Positions 12,601 through 27,600 of a stretch of 64,000 nt of DNA are shown here, piece after piece. Below the pieces are notes generated by a model. The model was not told where the DNA came from. It did no database searches and saw nothing but the letters and a program-made list of their open reading frames with translations. The stretch lies in assembly GCA_029962745.1 (NCBI GenBank), contig CM057167.1, positions 17,844,184 to 17,908,183 on the forward strand. The letters are read 5' to 3'. This DNA comes from Echinometra lucunter (lineage: Eukaryota; Echinodermata; Echinoidea; Camarodonta; Echinometridae). Position 1 is the stretch's first letter. Each line of letters starts with the position of its first letter. A program made the position numbers and the translations under genes.

Positions 12601-15600
12601 GATGTGGAGTTTACGTTCTCCGTCCTCACTGGTCAACAGCACGCCCTCTTTGCTCTCATTGAGGAGAAGCTGCTCTAGGTTGTTCATGATCAGAGCCAAA
12701 TCTAGCTGGAATCCAAGCTTCACCTGAAGCATGAAGGAAAGAAAGAGATATATACTTTGGAAAAATTCAAAGATTGCCTTTAGTAAGAAAGTTCATCTAC
12801 ATTGCTCCTCTCCACTCACTGTTGAAAATGTACATTGCAAACTTCATTGTGAGTGGATTAGCATGTGTGCCTGTAAAAAGGTGACAGACCTGAATGCTCC
12901 CCAAAAGGAGTGAAAAATGTTCATATTTGTATTCAAATCCAGTGACTAGCGTGACTATACTGTGAACACACTGTGAACACTTTGGTCAGCAACTCGTAGC
13001 TGGTAAGGTGTTAGATTGATATAATATGGGGGGAAAAACACTTCACATAATTAAAGATGAAATACATACCCAGTCCTCAAGCTTTTTGCCTACCGGTAAT
13101 CCCATCTTGTCTATAGAACCCACACCAACATGACCTGGGGGGTGTTTCACAAAGATTTAAGTTTGACTTCAAGTCGCACTTTAATTCCTACTTGCGTGCT
13201 GTATATTACGCATCACCGCATCGGTCAGAATCATAGTCAGGGGACACGCACCAGTGGAAAGTCTATCAATGAGATTACATGTTAAATACCGAATGTGCAT
13301 TGGCACTTAAGCACAACTCTAAGTCAAGCTTAACTCTTTGTGAAACACCCCCTCTGAAGTGTGTTCATACAATGATACCCTACCTTCTACTAGATGACTG
13401 CCATGTTTCTTACCTGCAGGTTGTGCTGAGTAGGTAGCGAATACAGCACTCCGGACTCTGTGACCTGTGACCTCACAGTGACAGTTGACCCCTTCTTAGT
13501 CTTCTTAGTAACAGGGTCCACTCTCTGGAGCAAGAAGGGTAGAGGCGTAATTGCCTGGAAGGACAGCGGTGTCTGGGTGTTGTTGGTCAGGGTGGCTGTT
13601 AGGCTGGTGAGGTGGCAGGCATGGAGGGAACAGGAGCGTACTGCGGGACGGTCGTGGAGGGTTGGGGTGGGAGGGATGGGTGGGTCCAAGTCCAAGAGCT
13701 GACTTGCAGCTGTGCGGTAGGTGAGGCCTTCTTCTTCTGATGTCTCTACCGTGACACTGTCAAAGGAATAAAGTATGAAATCATTGCAATAATATCCTTT
13801 GAATGTGATGTCACTGAGCAAGTATCTAAACTTCCTTGATTCTTTTCTGTATAATATCTATAAGAACTACCTGAATTCAAGGTAATATTGGTGAGTCTGA
13901 AGCACTATTTAGCATGTACAATCTGTGATGGCTGATATGAGCAGTACCAGAACCCAATATTATGATTAATAATTATATTGTGAATTACTTCAATTTTTCT
14001 ACCACTGCTATATCCTTACATCTCTAATGGGGTAAATTTTAGCATGCACATTCAAACAAAACATCTTTACAAGAAGTCCAACAGATTAGTCAGAGACATC
14101 ACAAGAGAAACACGCTTGAGAGAAAATGAAAACTTACAAGGCAGTCTTGATGTAAGCGGTGAAATCAAGTCGTAACGGGGGCACTTGGAATGCTTGGCCT
14201 CTTGCCACACTGCCTGGTTGGTTGAGGAGCTCTGGTTGATCTAAACTAAGGTAACCCAGGGCATAGCCAACGCAGTCTGAGGACTTCTGGCTGGGTAGAT
14301 GGCAAGCCTCTGGGGAGAAGCTTGCGACTATGTTTGCTGTCCCACGACCAGGTATCACCTGACGAAGGAAAATAAGCAAAAACTGCAGTGAAAACTTATA
14401 AAATGTAGGAAATTATATTCCAACTGAATCTGCACAATAAATACACACTAGCCAAGTAAAGAATATGTGGCAGAACACCACAAGCAAGTAAATTTTGAAC
14501 AATATGAAATCATTCATAAAAGCTCAATACATTAACCACATCAATCATTTCTTGATATTGTTGAAGATTAGTTTCAGAGTATACATTACTCAATTTTCTA
14601 CCATGGTATATGCTAATTTGAATTCATTCTTGTTTCAATACTCTTTTCATTTTGCACAAATCATCTGTGCATATATAATTGCACTATTCTATTTACATCA
14701 AATCATGCTACGCAGAAAACAAAATCAGTGCAATACCTTCCAACACAAACTCCTAAAACACACTGAATACTAATTAATTGCACAGTCTCCATGTAAAACA
14801 ATGATGAATATCTATGCTTCACACCCACAACAATCTTCCTTTTATTGTTGTTGTTGTTATTATTACTTGTATTACCAGACTGTTAAGAAAGCATGCATGC
14901 TTGTAAGTAAGCAACCACAGGACCAATGGCTTTAGGTCCTCTCTGACGGATCTGGTTATGAGGATTAATGCCTTACCAAAGGGCACTGGCCCATGCATCT
15001 ACTTGGTTTCAAACCTGGGCAACCAGATTATGAGACCATTGCTCTTCTACCGGGCAGACATAATCCTGGGAGCTCCTGGATTATATCAGACAAAAGCTGC
15101 CATATTTCATCTGCTGTACTGTTGCAAACTGCTTACCATCTGTTTCTTATCAATGCTGAACGGACCATCGGCAGGAACACCTTCATGCTCTCTCATCAAG
15201 ACACTCAAGACCTTAGGCCTGTCCTTCTCGCACGCTTCCAGATCATCAGCTATCTTAGACAGCAAACCATCACCACCCCTAGCCTCCTCTCCCGTCTCTG
15301 GGTCTCCATCTCGTCTCTCAATGCTGTCACAGCTGTTGTCGATGACATCATCATCATCTTCAACGACCTCTGCACCACTGGGGTCAAGGATCGGGAAGGG
15401 GTCACCATAGATCACTTGAAGGTCAATCAGCTTGCGGTCGTCCTCCATGAGGTTGAAAAGTCTCCAGTCCACACGCATTTCTGTTTACCAAGCACAGTGT
15501 AATAAAATCCTATGACTGCAATTTTCTAAAACTTTGCTCCTTTTTCCATAAGGAAACTGGATGTAGATTCCTCTACAATCCTTTTAACATCAACAGAGAT

Positions 15601-18600
15601 ATCCTCTTGCTTGCCTCAAGTAATCATTTATGAGTTAACATTTGGGCAGTTTCAACTGCAAAAGCCAGTAAATACATGAGAAATAAATCAAAATGATGAA
15701 GACGTATGATAAAGGTATATTGTATTTGTAAATAGGATAACAGACAGGGAAGGAAGATTCAACTCACCATAGGGGCTGTTGTTCATGATCTTGAGTGGTC
15801 TGTTGATGGGCGGCACACCACAGATATGGGTACCGAACCTCACAAACGGGATCTGACCTTTAATGGTGGCCATCTGGAACTTGAGTGGGCAGCCTGTCAC
15901 ACCCATGCTGATAGGGATACATACAGGGTCCAGGTCAGACACCTATGAAGCATAGAAAAAGGGATAAAGCTATTCAACAACTTCAACAAAAGAGAGTGCC
16001 CAGACTGCACTACATGTGATTACAGTCATCTGTATTAAAGGCATTGGCTAACTTTGTGAGCAGCTGATGAAAAATTTCAAACTGAGATGAAACACGTGTA
16101 TGAGTACTGGTATTTGTACTCAAAAACCCTGAAACCAACCATAATTTGGAATGAAAAACTGTAAGTTAGACGCAAACCGCGATTTAATTAGCTTTCGTCT
16201 CGAGAGACAGTGACCTAAGAGGACCAATTGCACGAATTAAAAAATACCGTTATGTGCCTTCCGCCGCGTGATACGCCAATACTCACAGTGCGGTCCGTTG
16301 AGCCATCCGCGCATGCGCACTCCTTATATCTGGTCTGTGCAACTGACCTTCGTATATTTTTCAAACATTGGTTCACATTTCTATTATTTAATAATACTTC
16401 CTGTCGATATTATACTCTGAAACTTTCAGACTGGTATTTTTACACTATAACCCCTATCTTCATCCCATTTTCAAGTAACAAAATGAGATTTTTTTTAAAA
16501 TCATAGCAATGTTAACCAATGCCTTTAACCATCACGCATATCATTATAATGACTGTATGTACTAACCTAGATCACACGATGTATCCCTAACATCTATCAG
16601 TTGGAAGATGATGCCTTTATCCAATTCTCAAAGCTCAATGAGGCTTGCATGACAGAGCAGATGCTTATGCATTATAGGTGAATTCCATTTTTTGATAGGG
16701 ATGGCGTCATACATGCTATCACCCATACAGCATGCAAACCAAATTGTGAGATATCTATTCTAGTGGAAGTCTTAGAAAAATGTGGAGCAAAAATAAGGAG
16801 CAATGTGGGTAGCGCTTTGGTTACTGCACGTTAAACACTACATGTACAAAAATATCTTTTGGAACAAAATGGATAAATGCAAGAAGACAAAATGCTTTGA
16901 TGGGAAATCACTTAATAGTAGTGTCAATATGCCTACCTTGCAGTTAAGCTGGTCAGTGTAGTTTCCCCACATATCACTATAGGCTGTCACAGACACCTCC
17001 AGTGTGGCGAATGGTTCCAGGACCCCAGAGCAAGGCTGGACCAGGAATGCTGCTCCTTGGCCCTCCCTCAGTATTGCCTTCATGCAGTCTGACTGGCTCT
17101 GAGCTAGGGACTTGCTCCTGGGGTCTGCTAAGTTAGCTGTCCTACTCAACAATGCTCCATGCCTGAAAACACATTAAGATCAATCACAGAAAGGTTTTGT
17201 TTATCAGTAGCTGCAGTTAAATTATCAGAATGACGAAACAACTTCCAGTGAGAGTCTTTTGGCAAGCACTTATCTACTTTTGCCACTCCTGACCAAGTTG
17301 AAATAAATGGGTAACTGGTACATGAAAATTCCTTGAATGCTTTTGCAACTCATCATAGTAGCTTTCCTAAAGTGGAGGTAGAAATAGTATTCATTGCTTA
17401 CATCCTTGTATTCATGGTACAAAGTGTGTAGCCCTGACATAGCCCAGGCATGGCAAGGAACGACTATTTTTCATTTTACAAAATAATGTCCTGTCAGAAT
17501 CCTTGGGGGAGATGCTAATTATCTATACACAGAGGCAATTTGCTATGATGGGGTTGGGTTCTCTTCAAATTTATTTTGGTTATTGTGAGTACTTAAGATT
17601 TCTGTAGACATCGTCGGTTTGGGTGCTGTTTTTTGTGTTAATGTCTATTTCAACCATAACTAAGGGCTTCAAGTATTAGTTGATTTATGTACTGACATAG
17701 CAATATGCACCTGAAACCTGACTCACCGCATAACCAGTTGAAGCATCTTTCCTTCTTATTTCGGAAGCCCCCCAGTTATGGCCGATATAATTTACAGTGT
17801 TTTAAAAATGAATAGGTCCATATGGAATATTGCTTCATGCATTATTACCTTCTGGGGCTATCTGCTGTCGGTCTATCTGTCTGAGGTGGTGTAGGGGGTT
17901 TCCCCGCTCTGTACGTATCCACAGCAAGGCAGAATGGTGCAGGGATCGCTGTATGGTTGGTCAGGTAGAGGAGTCTCTTGGGCGTGGAAGCTAGCTCCAC
18001 ATTCTCACCAAAGTCAAGGGCTAGAGGGGCATCTTCAGCAGGTTCCTCAGGTAAACTGGTGGAGTGGCAGAGACAGAATCTCATGATTTAATCATAGGTT
18101 ATGACACAAATACTAAATGAAAACTAGATGAATCTTCGACCACGCGTGGTCGAACTTTATGCCTCCGCCATTACCAAATCAGAAATAAATGGCACTTCAT
18201 GTTGATTTATTTTCATGTATACAATGACATCTTTGACATTGACCTTTGACCTTGTGACCCCGAAATCCAATGAGAGCATTGCCCTTTCCATATGCATACA
18301 TGAGCCAAGTTTGTTGAACCGTCAAATGGTTACTGAGTTATCACAAGAATGAACCATTTCTATGTACATAATGACCTCTATGACCTTTGACCTTTGACCT
18401 TGAGACCCCAAAATTTAATCAGATCATTGTCCCTCCCATGTGCATACCTGTGCCAAGTTTGAGGTTGATCGGTCAAATGCATACCTGCCAACATTTAGAA
18501 ATTGAAAATCCTACTCTGATTGCGCGATCACCAATTTTTTTCTCGGGTGGGGTCCAGGGGCAAAGCCCCGGCGGGGGTTCAGGGGGCAGCGCCCCCTGAA

Positions 18601-21600
18601 GCTCCAGGGGTTTACTAGAATTTGAAGTGGTTTAGTATGCTATATTTGTTGGAAAAGCCTGAAATTAAAGGATTCATTCACAGCACAAAACAAGTGTTCA
18701 AAATGCATTTTTATTATAGTTTAAGAAGGCTAATGATTAAAAATAGTTGGCACAAGAAAACAGTCTAAAAGTATCTTGTGCATTTTTTCTTTGTTCTTTT
18801 CACAACACATGAGAAGTAAGACGTACACTATCAGATTACAACCAAAAAAATAATTTCAATAAAAATAAAGAAATAATGAGAAAATTATTCACAACAACAG
18901 AGATATTGAAGCATATTGTGAAACTTACTAATTTCAACTTCTGTGGAAACCCTAAAACGACCTCAAACCAAAAATGCTACATGTACATGTCTAGTACTTG
19001 TAGAAACTGCAGTATGCAATGGTGTTGTTACTGCCAGAACAACAGTCACATAGATGTGATAGAAATCCAAAGTCATGTGCTTCTTTTGTGTCCAACATCT
19101 AATCAAATGTTATGTCATTCAAAGTAATGAAATCCTGTTTGAAAACAAAATGATGTCCTTAGGCTCTGCTGTGACAGATGACTGTTGATTATGTAGTTCT
19201 ACAGTCCTGGTTTGTTGGATACTTTTAGAGCCTCATATGTAGCACTTTTGCATCGTTTCAGAACCTCCTCAGAGTATGATGGAGCAAAACATGTCTCTTT
19301 TCTGCTCCCCATTGCCAGTCTGTGTGTGATCAAAGAGCTGAGAGTCTCTGTGCTCATTGAATATCTCTCCTTCCTTTTGTTTTTTACCACCATGCTGAAG
19401 ACTCTCTCACAGTCTGCATTACTGTGGTGTTGATTTGCTAGTTACAGGTAACATAGATGTCAAGGGGCATGAAATTCTCACTGCTGTGGCACTATCGATG
19501 TGCTTCTTCTTTTCAGTGTGTTTCTTTATGTCATTGGTCCCACCATGCCCTATACTTATGTCTACCCGGCATATTGTACAGTATGCAAATGTCTCTCCTT
19601 TCAATGACTTCTTAATGAAAGGGTATTTATCCGCATAATCTTGCATGTACTTCTGTTTACGTGCTGATTTCTTTCCTCCTGTAGATTTCTCCATTGTTTC
19701 AACTTCGATAGGATTAGTAGTCTGAGAAATAAAAGACCAAAAGAAAATATGTATAAAAATCTGAGGTGGAGATGGAAGAAAAAATAATTAGATGTACACT
19801 TTTAAAAAATTATAGAATCTACTTAAATCTATTGATGAATTGATTTATATTAAATATTGAAAAAATAGGAGAGCTAATCTCAGAATGAAGATTCATACGT
19901 GCTGGTATATATTACTAAATAAGTGAAACATGCTTACAGCACAAAAAATTTACAATCATTCAACTAAATTCAAACTAGTTGATGCAGAGAGTTTGAAGAT
20001 TGTCACAAACAATGGAGGATCAACTTAGGCCATGTCACGATGATCTGAAAATGCTATTTGCACAACCGTACAGTACAGCTTGCCTCAGTCATGTCATCAC
20101 TTCACTTGTTACACTTACAGGCATGGCATGGCAAATATATCTGCGAACTAAACTACTGTAAATCTATTTGTTTTCTTTCTTCGGAGTTCAAGATATAGAT
20201 ATACTGCATGATATTCTTGGTCAATTCACTGATTTTGAGCAAGGCAAATAGTTAATCTGACCTTAATTTCCGATTTGCAATCGTGTTGAGACAATTGTTC
20301 ACAACAGACATGAATGTATATGCATGGGACTAAGCAAAAATTCTTCACAAAGTTGATGATGAAAATTCTAACATCCAGCGTGCCCAATTTAAATCGGAAA
20401 AATATCATGCCTGAATTTTTAATTCATAACGATTCTGGGTCCATATCTACTAAAATGGAAAAATGAAAAGAAAAAAAAAACTTACCGAAATAAAACGATC
20501 GTCTGACCATTGGCATTGGCGTGATGAAGCTGAAGTTTGCACGTGCACTGGACAACACTCAGTCCCATAGACCGTACCACGCACAGCGCGCGGCGGCGAG
20601 TCGCACAGTCACTCAATCCACGACCACGGACAGATGATTGAAAATCCAACTAATCATGTCGAGAATCCATAGCCACATGTTCAGAATCAGACTTGTTTTA
20701 CTGGAAATCACATCCAATACATGGCACTCACACAAAAAAGTACTACAACAGGTGAAAATAGTCACGGACGTCAAGCTCGGCTTCGCTATGATAAGTCGCA
20801 ACCTCGCAGCTTGCTACTCGATACCGGATCACGGCGCACTCCGAACGACGTGCGGCGCCCACCTATCCGGCCCAGCGCTACGTGGTGGTATAGAGGTGCC
20901 GCTGCAACTCGCAGCGAGTGGCCACCCCGGCCGCGCGCCGAGATCTCGGCGAACAAGCATACTCCCGTTTAGGTTTATATAACTCTATGCATACTATACA
21001 GTGTGTGCTAGATACGATTTTCATGATGAGATACGTACTTATGTACGTACGAGCAGTGCCTGCGTGTTGCGTGAAGCATTGCTAACAAGTGCTAAAAGTC
21101 TTTCAGTGCTAAAATAACCGGTGCGTGTGATTTTTTTCCTTCCGATATGAAAAATCGTACTGTTACGATTTTTCACACTTTTTAATCTCAAAAATCGTAA
21201 CAAATACGATTAAATCGTATGGGTTGGCAGGTATGCAAATGGTTGTTGAGTTATGGTGACAACAAACCATTTCTATGTACATAATGACCTCTATGACCTT
21301 TGACCTTTGACCTTGAGACCCCAAAATCTAATCAGATCACTGTCCCTCCCATATGCATACCTGTGCCAAGTTTGAGGTTGATCGGTCAAATGGTTGTTGA
21401 GTTATGGTGAAAACGAACCATTTCTATGTACATAATGACTCTATGACCTTTGACCTTTGACCTTGTGACCCCAAAATCTAATCAGATCATTGTCCCTTCC
21501 ATGTGCATACATGAGCCAAGTTTGAAGTCAATCTGTCAAATGGTTCTTATGTTATCACGAGAACGAGCCATTTTTATGTGTATTATTACCTCTATGACCT

Positions 21601-24600
21601 TGACCTTTGACCTTGAGACTCCAAAATCTAATCAGATCATTGTCCCTCCCATGTGCATACACGAGCCAAGTTTGAAGTTGATCTGTCAAACGGTTTTTAA
21701 GTTATTGCGAGAACGAAAACGGGACGGACGGACGGACGGACGGACGACCCGAAAACATAATGCCTCCGGCAACCACCCACGGTGGGCGGAGGCATAAAAA
21801 TTATTTAAAATTCAGATTCATAGCCAAGTTCGGGTTCAGTAAATCAAAAAGACAGTTTGTCACAATTTAGTTAATTGAGCGCAGAAGAAGAAGAATTCTT
21901 ACTAGACCTTTGAAAGTGAAGGTGTAGTAATACAAAAGTGAGACATGCTACATGTACATGTATATGACACAGGTCCCAGGTTTACTAAGGTAACTTCAGG
22001 AAACGATGTGGTGCGAAAAAACGCTTCCAGAAAGTATAATACAGACAATAATATGCATTGTGCATTCCAGACACGTCATTTTGCACAACTCTGATTCACT
22101 AAGCAACCAAATTACATTTTTCCTTTTGTATTTTCTATTCTCTGATACCCTGATGAATGCTGTTTGACCACAGTACTTTTTTGACACTGTTTAATTATCT
22201 CCAAAACATAGGTAGCATCATACTGTGTACACATATATGCATATTCTGAAGCCTGATCGATTTGCATCTTCTATCAAGTCAAAAACAATCAAGCAGTGTC
22301 AAGATGAGAAGTCACGCTGAGGATCACAATACCTGTCTCCTATATCCATGGCAGTGGATGGGCGGATTTCCGGTGTCTTGTACGTTACCCTCAGACCCTG
22401 GACATCTGCTGCTACAGCCAGAAATATAGACTTGACCATTCCACTGACCAGACATGGTATCCACATCTCAGACAATGGACCCTGGTGTGGGAAAGATGGA
22501 TAGATGATATTAATCTTGAGAGAGTTCTTTCATCTATGTCCAAGAATACACAAATTAATTCCCATCAAGAGTTATCTCAAGAAGAAAAGAAAAAATCAAA
22601 TTTGATAAATTGGTTTCTCTATCTAAATTTTACATTTTCCTAAACAATATCATGGATTAGGAAAGAAACTGCATGAAAAACACATTGCAAAATTTAGCAA
22701 AAACATACACAAGTAGATTGCACCGAAAGCTACTTTGGGGCACTTTATTCTTCAATGCTAAATTCAAAATTTATAATATTTTTAAATAAGCATGGATTTT
22801 AAGACAACATTAAAAACTTCCACAAATGTGCAACATCTTCATCACAATGTTCTATTCAATGCAGTGCATACAATTACATTATACATTTTTGGATATAGTT
22901 CAAAGATAGAAAATTGTCACCACTTACTTGTTCTCTGGCCACAATTGTAATCGAAACTGGAAGTTGCTCATGTGGTCCCAGAATACCTTGTACAGGGTCA
23001 AAGGTTACTGAGCAAAGTGATGAATGTTTCCCTTTGGGCTGCGAAAGAAAAAAAAATATGGTAAAATAGTGAAAACAGCAATGTTCTCAACTGATGAAAC
23101 AATATTTCTTCAAGCAATGATTCAAAATGGCAATTCATATTTTTAAAAACTTCAGAAGTGATCACATCAACTGCCACTTCAGCAGCTTTTCTGTTCTCTG
23201 CTTGCCAGAATAACGTCGTTCTATGTGGTATTAAACTTTACAGTGCATCTGTATTAATTTTAGAATAGCTTGAAGTAGGAACAGTCTGAAAATACATCTT
23301 GTCAAAGAAGTTATTGCAATCCTGGCAATATAAATCTAAATTATTTTCATCTTATATGTTATTAGAAGTGTCTACTTGGAATTTTCATGACAGATGTTGA
23401 ACATGTATTCTTTGATAAACCTTCTTAAGCATATGAAAATGAGTACTACCATAGGCAATGCTTACCCGGTGCCATTTATATGATGCAGGAATCATGGTCT
23501 GATTGATGTGTGTGGAAGAGTTATTCTGGTATACACTTCAGAACCCTTGCTGTTGCCAATGAAGTGATATCAACAACACAAAAGCAATATGAACCGTGCA
23601 AATGAAAGAAACCTATGCAATAAATACCTCTTGCCATTGGTACGACGCAGGAAGCATGGTTTGATTGAACAGCTGAACAGTGTGGGTGACAGGGATTCCT
23701 TGATAGACCTCGGGTAGCTCCAGGGTACTCTCCAGGACACACACCTGAGGGCTCTGGACCTCACCATACACACCAACATATCTGGAAGGAGGAAACATGA
23801 TGGTTAAATTTATTCAGAAACAAAGCCCCAGATTCACAATAGAGGTTTATTCTAAACCATGATTTTAAATCTCTGCTTTGGACTAAAATAAGCGTAAATG
23901 AGCGCATAGAAGTGCATTACTGTCCGCCATTGGACATGCACGCATTACGCAATGGAGGTATACACCATAGTTTGAATTTAAACCATGGTTTAAATATAAA
24001 TCTCCTTTTTGAATTCTGGCCGAAGAATGCAGAATTACTCCTTACAGCAGATTCAAAACCCTGAAAAGCTCAACGCTTGGAACACCTATTCTTAAAACAC
24101 ATAAGAAGGCACGGACGCTTACACTGCACAGCTTTACGCGTATGTGTCCATACATGTATCACCAACAGTGATCTGTCCTGTAACAGACATTATCCTACTC
24201 CTCCATTAAGTAAATGTAGCATCATAATCATCTAAACTAAGTATTACAACAATCCTGAATATACAAAACTGTCTACATTCTTATCCTAACTCAAGCCTTC
24301 TTTCCCCCAAATTCCTACTCACTTGGTTTTTCCGCCCTCTACAGTCAGCTCCATGACAGAGTCTATCTGCCGATGGCGAGTTGGATTGAGGACGACCTCT
24401 ACCAGGGCAGACAGGAGAGGGCCAAGCTCTCCACTTGACGGTGAGATGGTGAACTCCGACACGTCCTAGAGTAAACACGAAAAACAACAAAGGCATCATT
24501 ATTTATTTGAAATGAAAGAGTAAAAACAAATGCATGCAAGGAACACGTACTTACTAGATAGCCTCAGCATACCTCATGCAATCTTACTTATGATCTATGC

Positions 24601-27600
24601 CTTTAATGATCCCAAACTGAAATCAGTTCATACATGTAGCTTAGAAACTTTGTAGCCCTTCACGACTTCACGATGTATGGATTTAATCCTTTTTCGTGCA
24701 CATATAATCTGATTTTCAAATTAAAGTCTCCTGTAAATTTTTGCAGGAAACATTGAATTTTCAATGGTCAGAAATGAGGCAGCATAATTGTTTTGTGTGC
24801 AGAACAACTTGATAAACGTGAATGTAAAAAGAGAAATAAACCAGGAAAGCATTCTTTATATTTATCTTGTTATACCTGTCCAGTCTGCTCATCTTGAAGA
24901 AGAAACTCCTTACTCTCCGTCAGATTCCATCGAGCAGGGATCTGGCTCTCATTGGTCAGATAAAACTCCTTCCTCACCATCTGACCAAGACGTACCAATC
25001 CAAAATCGAGCGAGGGTGTCTCGATGGAAACCTCTGGGCCCTGTGGTAGAAGATTCGTTAATGGGTACAGGAACACAACGACTTATCATGAATACTGACA
25101 ATGGTCTATATTTGAGAAATTTTCATGCTGAAAAAATTACAGCTACCAATATTTGTGATTAGCAAAAAAATTGAAGTAAAAATGGAAAAGAGTCCCGAGT
25201 TGCATTAGCCATGATTGCATGACAATGTAGATTACATTCTCTGCAGCCAAAAGGTGAAGAAAGGATTTGGTCAAGTCTATGGTCGACCTAGACATGCATC
25301 AAAATCAACCTTATCCCTCTACCTAATATTGTCATTTGCTTATCTGAAGTGTGGGAACAAACCTTTATTCAAATATCTAAGCTGTTTAGTTTGATTATGG
25401 AAGTAATGATCTGCCACTTTTAACAATTTAGATGATACAAAGACTGAAATGCGTTATGTACATGTAGGTTTAGTGAAAATGATTTCAAGACTGTGGAATG
25501 GGTTTGAATCTGCCATCTGTGCATCCCTTGAGACCCTCTTATCAGACACATGTTCATACCATGGTATTATTGAAATTACAGTGTGGTGTGGCAAGAGACA
25601 CATGTCCACAGTGTGTCAAGAAAATTATGTTCATACCACAGTAGAATCAAAATTACAATGTGTCAAGAAAAGAATCATTCACTCACCTTGACATCAGCTA
25701 CCACCCTAAGAGGGATGGTAGGTTCCTGATGGTCAATCTGACAATGTAAGGTATGGTCAATATGCCCTGGATGACCCCCTATGATGGTCATCTCTAACTC
25801 CACCGAGCTCTCGGGTGGAATCTGACCCTCTGGTGTCTGGACCTCGATGATGTGACTGTCCTTCAGTGAGCTCCAATGGAAAACAACTGGAAACTTGCTG
25901 TAGTTTAACATCTGAAACAGGCAATTGACAATAGTAAGTGAGTCATCACATATCCTATGATTTCATCAAAGAAATCTCTTAGAAATAAGTTTAAACAACA
26001 AATAAAAAAACAATATTTCAAAAAATTTACTTTCACTATGTTTCAAGATATTTTTCTGATGAAATATATTTCATCATATATAAGGCACTGATTAACTTTA
26101 GAATCCCTAAAAGAAATAATACAGTACTGTAAAAGTGGATATTTTGGCGTGATTAATTTTTTTTGCGCTCCACTGAGTTACATACAACCGCGCATTTTCA
26201 ATTTTCTCAGACAGTTAGGATAATTGTATTCATGTGCAAAATAAACAAAATATTTCGCGGGGTCTTATTTTTGATCAAGTGTTGTGCTGCGCGAAATGCA
26301 CAAAAATTTCCACACCACGAAATATTCCACGTTTACAGTAACGCAAGAACCAATCATAGCCATACTAACCGTAAACCCTCTCCTTGTAGCTGTTGATTGC
26401 AGCACCTGTCCAGGGAGGAAGATAGCGTAGGGTTGGACCAGCACCTCGTACTCCTTACATAACCCCTTCAGCTCTACCTCCAAGCCCAAGCTGTCCCCCT
26501 CCTCTGCATGCTCCCCTACACCGCCATCCTCCATTCCAACATCACTGACACCACCTCCATCACCACAACTATCACCATCACCATCTCCTGTCTGGGTGAG
26601 GAAGGCTTTGGATGCGGTGTGACTGGTAGGGCGAGGAGTGGAGCAGACTGGAGGTTGCTTGGAGTTGTCATCCAAATGTGAAGAGGAGGAAGATGGTGGT
26701 GATGAGGACGGTTTGGGTTTGCGTGATGCAGGCCGAGGGATGTTCTTCAGGACCAGCTGTAGAACACTCTCAAACTGACCCACCTAGGAAGGAAGACATA
26801 CTGATATTTATGAGTTTCAAATATAAGAGAGAGCTTCATATAGAAATGGTAAGAAAGAAAGACATGGACAGATAGACAGACAGATGGACAAAGTCAAAGA
26901 CAAACTCTGAGAGAGAGAGAGAGAGAGAAGGTGGAGGAGGCAAACCACAAACAATTAAAATCAAGTATAAAATAGAAAACAAAAAGAAAATGAAAGTGAG
27001 AGACAAAGAAATAAAGAGACAAAAGAAGAAAATGAACAATGAAAAAATGAAGAAACAACCAAGAATGAGAGAGAGAGAGAGAGAGAGAAAAGAGAGAGTA
27101 AAGAGGGAGAGAATGTGTAAGATCCAGTAAAAAATGGATTTATTGCTTTGTGCATGGATTATCCAAAATAAAGCAGATGGCACATAAACATTTTCCCAAA
27201 GCCTGAATGCCAAAGGAATTAATTTAATTTAATTTCATTTATTTATTCAACCATTCTAAAAATAATAAATGTTTATATGTGCATATGATAAGGATCACAG
27301 CATACAAAATTGTAAAATAAAGTGTTTAGGATACTGCCTAGAAGCAGATACTTGTTGAGAGGGGGTTCCTTAAATAATGAAAATTACAAACAAAAAAGAA
27401 TCAAAAGAATACAAACATACAACAACAAAGAGCAGATCTCTGCTTACCTTGGGTGGAGCAAAGGCAACACTGGTGACAGCAGTTCCAGAGGGTGGTAAAA
27501 CTCCTTTCTCCATGTTGATGCAGAATATATTCCTCTCATCAGCCACCCTTGAGATCTGATGCCCATCTTTCCTTGCCTCTTGAAAGGGATCCCTGCATTC

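Larger units (their letters stand above)
18121..21800 (+). mobile_element. Tandem-repeat element, family 2 (about 151-bp monomers), interrupted by a hAT-like element
   Basis: It starts AAACTAGATGAATC, a small palindrome (CGACCACGCGTGGTCG) and TTTATGCCTCCGCC. Monomers of about 150 bp contain TGACCTTTGACCT runs; the array ends in GGAC microsatellite (about 21721-21746) and a hairpin closing GGCGGAGGCATAAA, which is the inverse of the 5' TTTATGCCTCCGCC. A 2.76 kb insertion splits one monomer (see 18480-21235). Lies in DLEC1 intron 19. Confidence 0.75.

Noticed and set aside
14930..15080. Possible functional tRNA gene on the minus strand
   Set aside because: A- and B-box-like segments are present but no complete cloverleaf; the following SINE body motif fits a retroposon.
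14993..15502. 169-codon plus-strand frame
   Set aside because: Antisense shadow of DLEC1 exon 23 together with a SINE.
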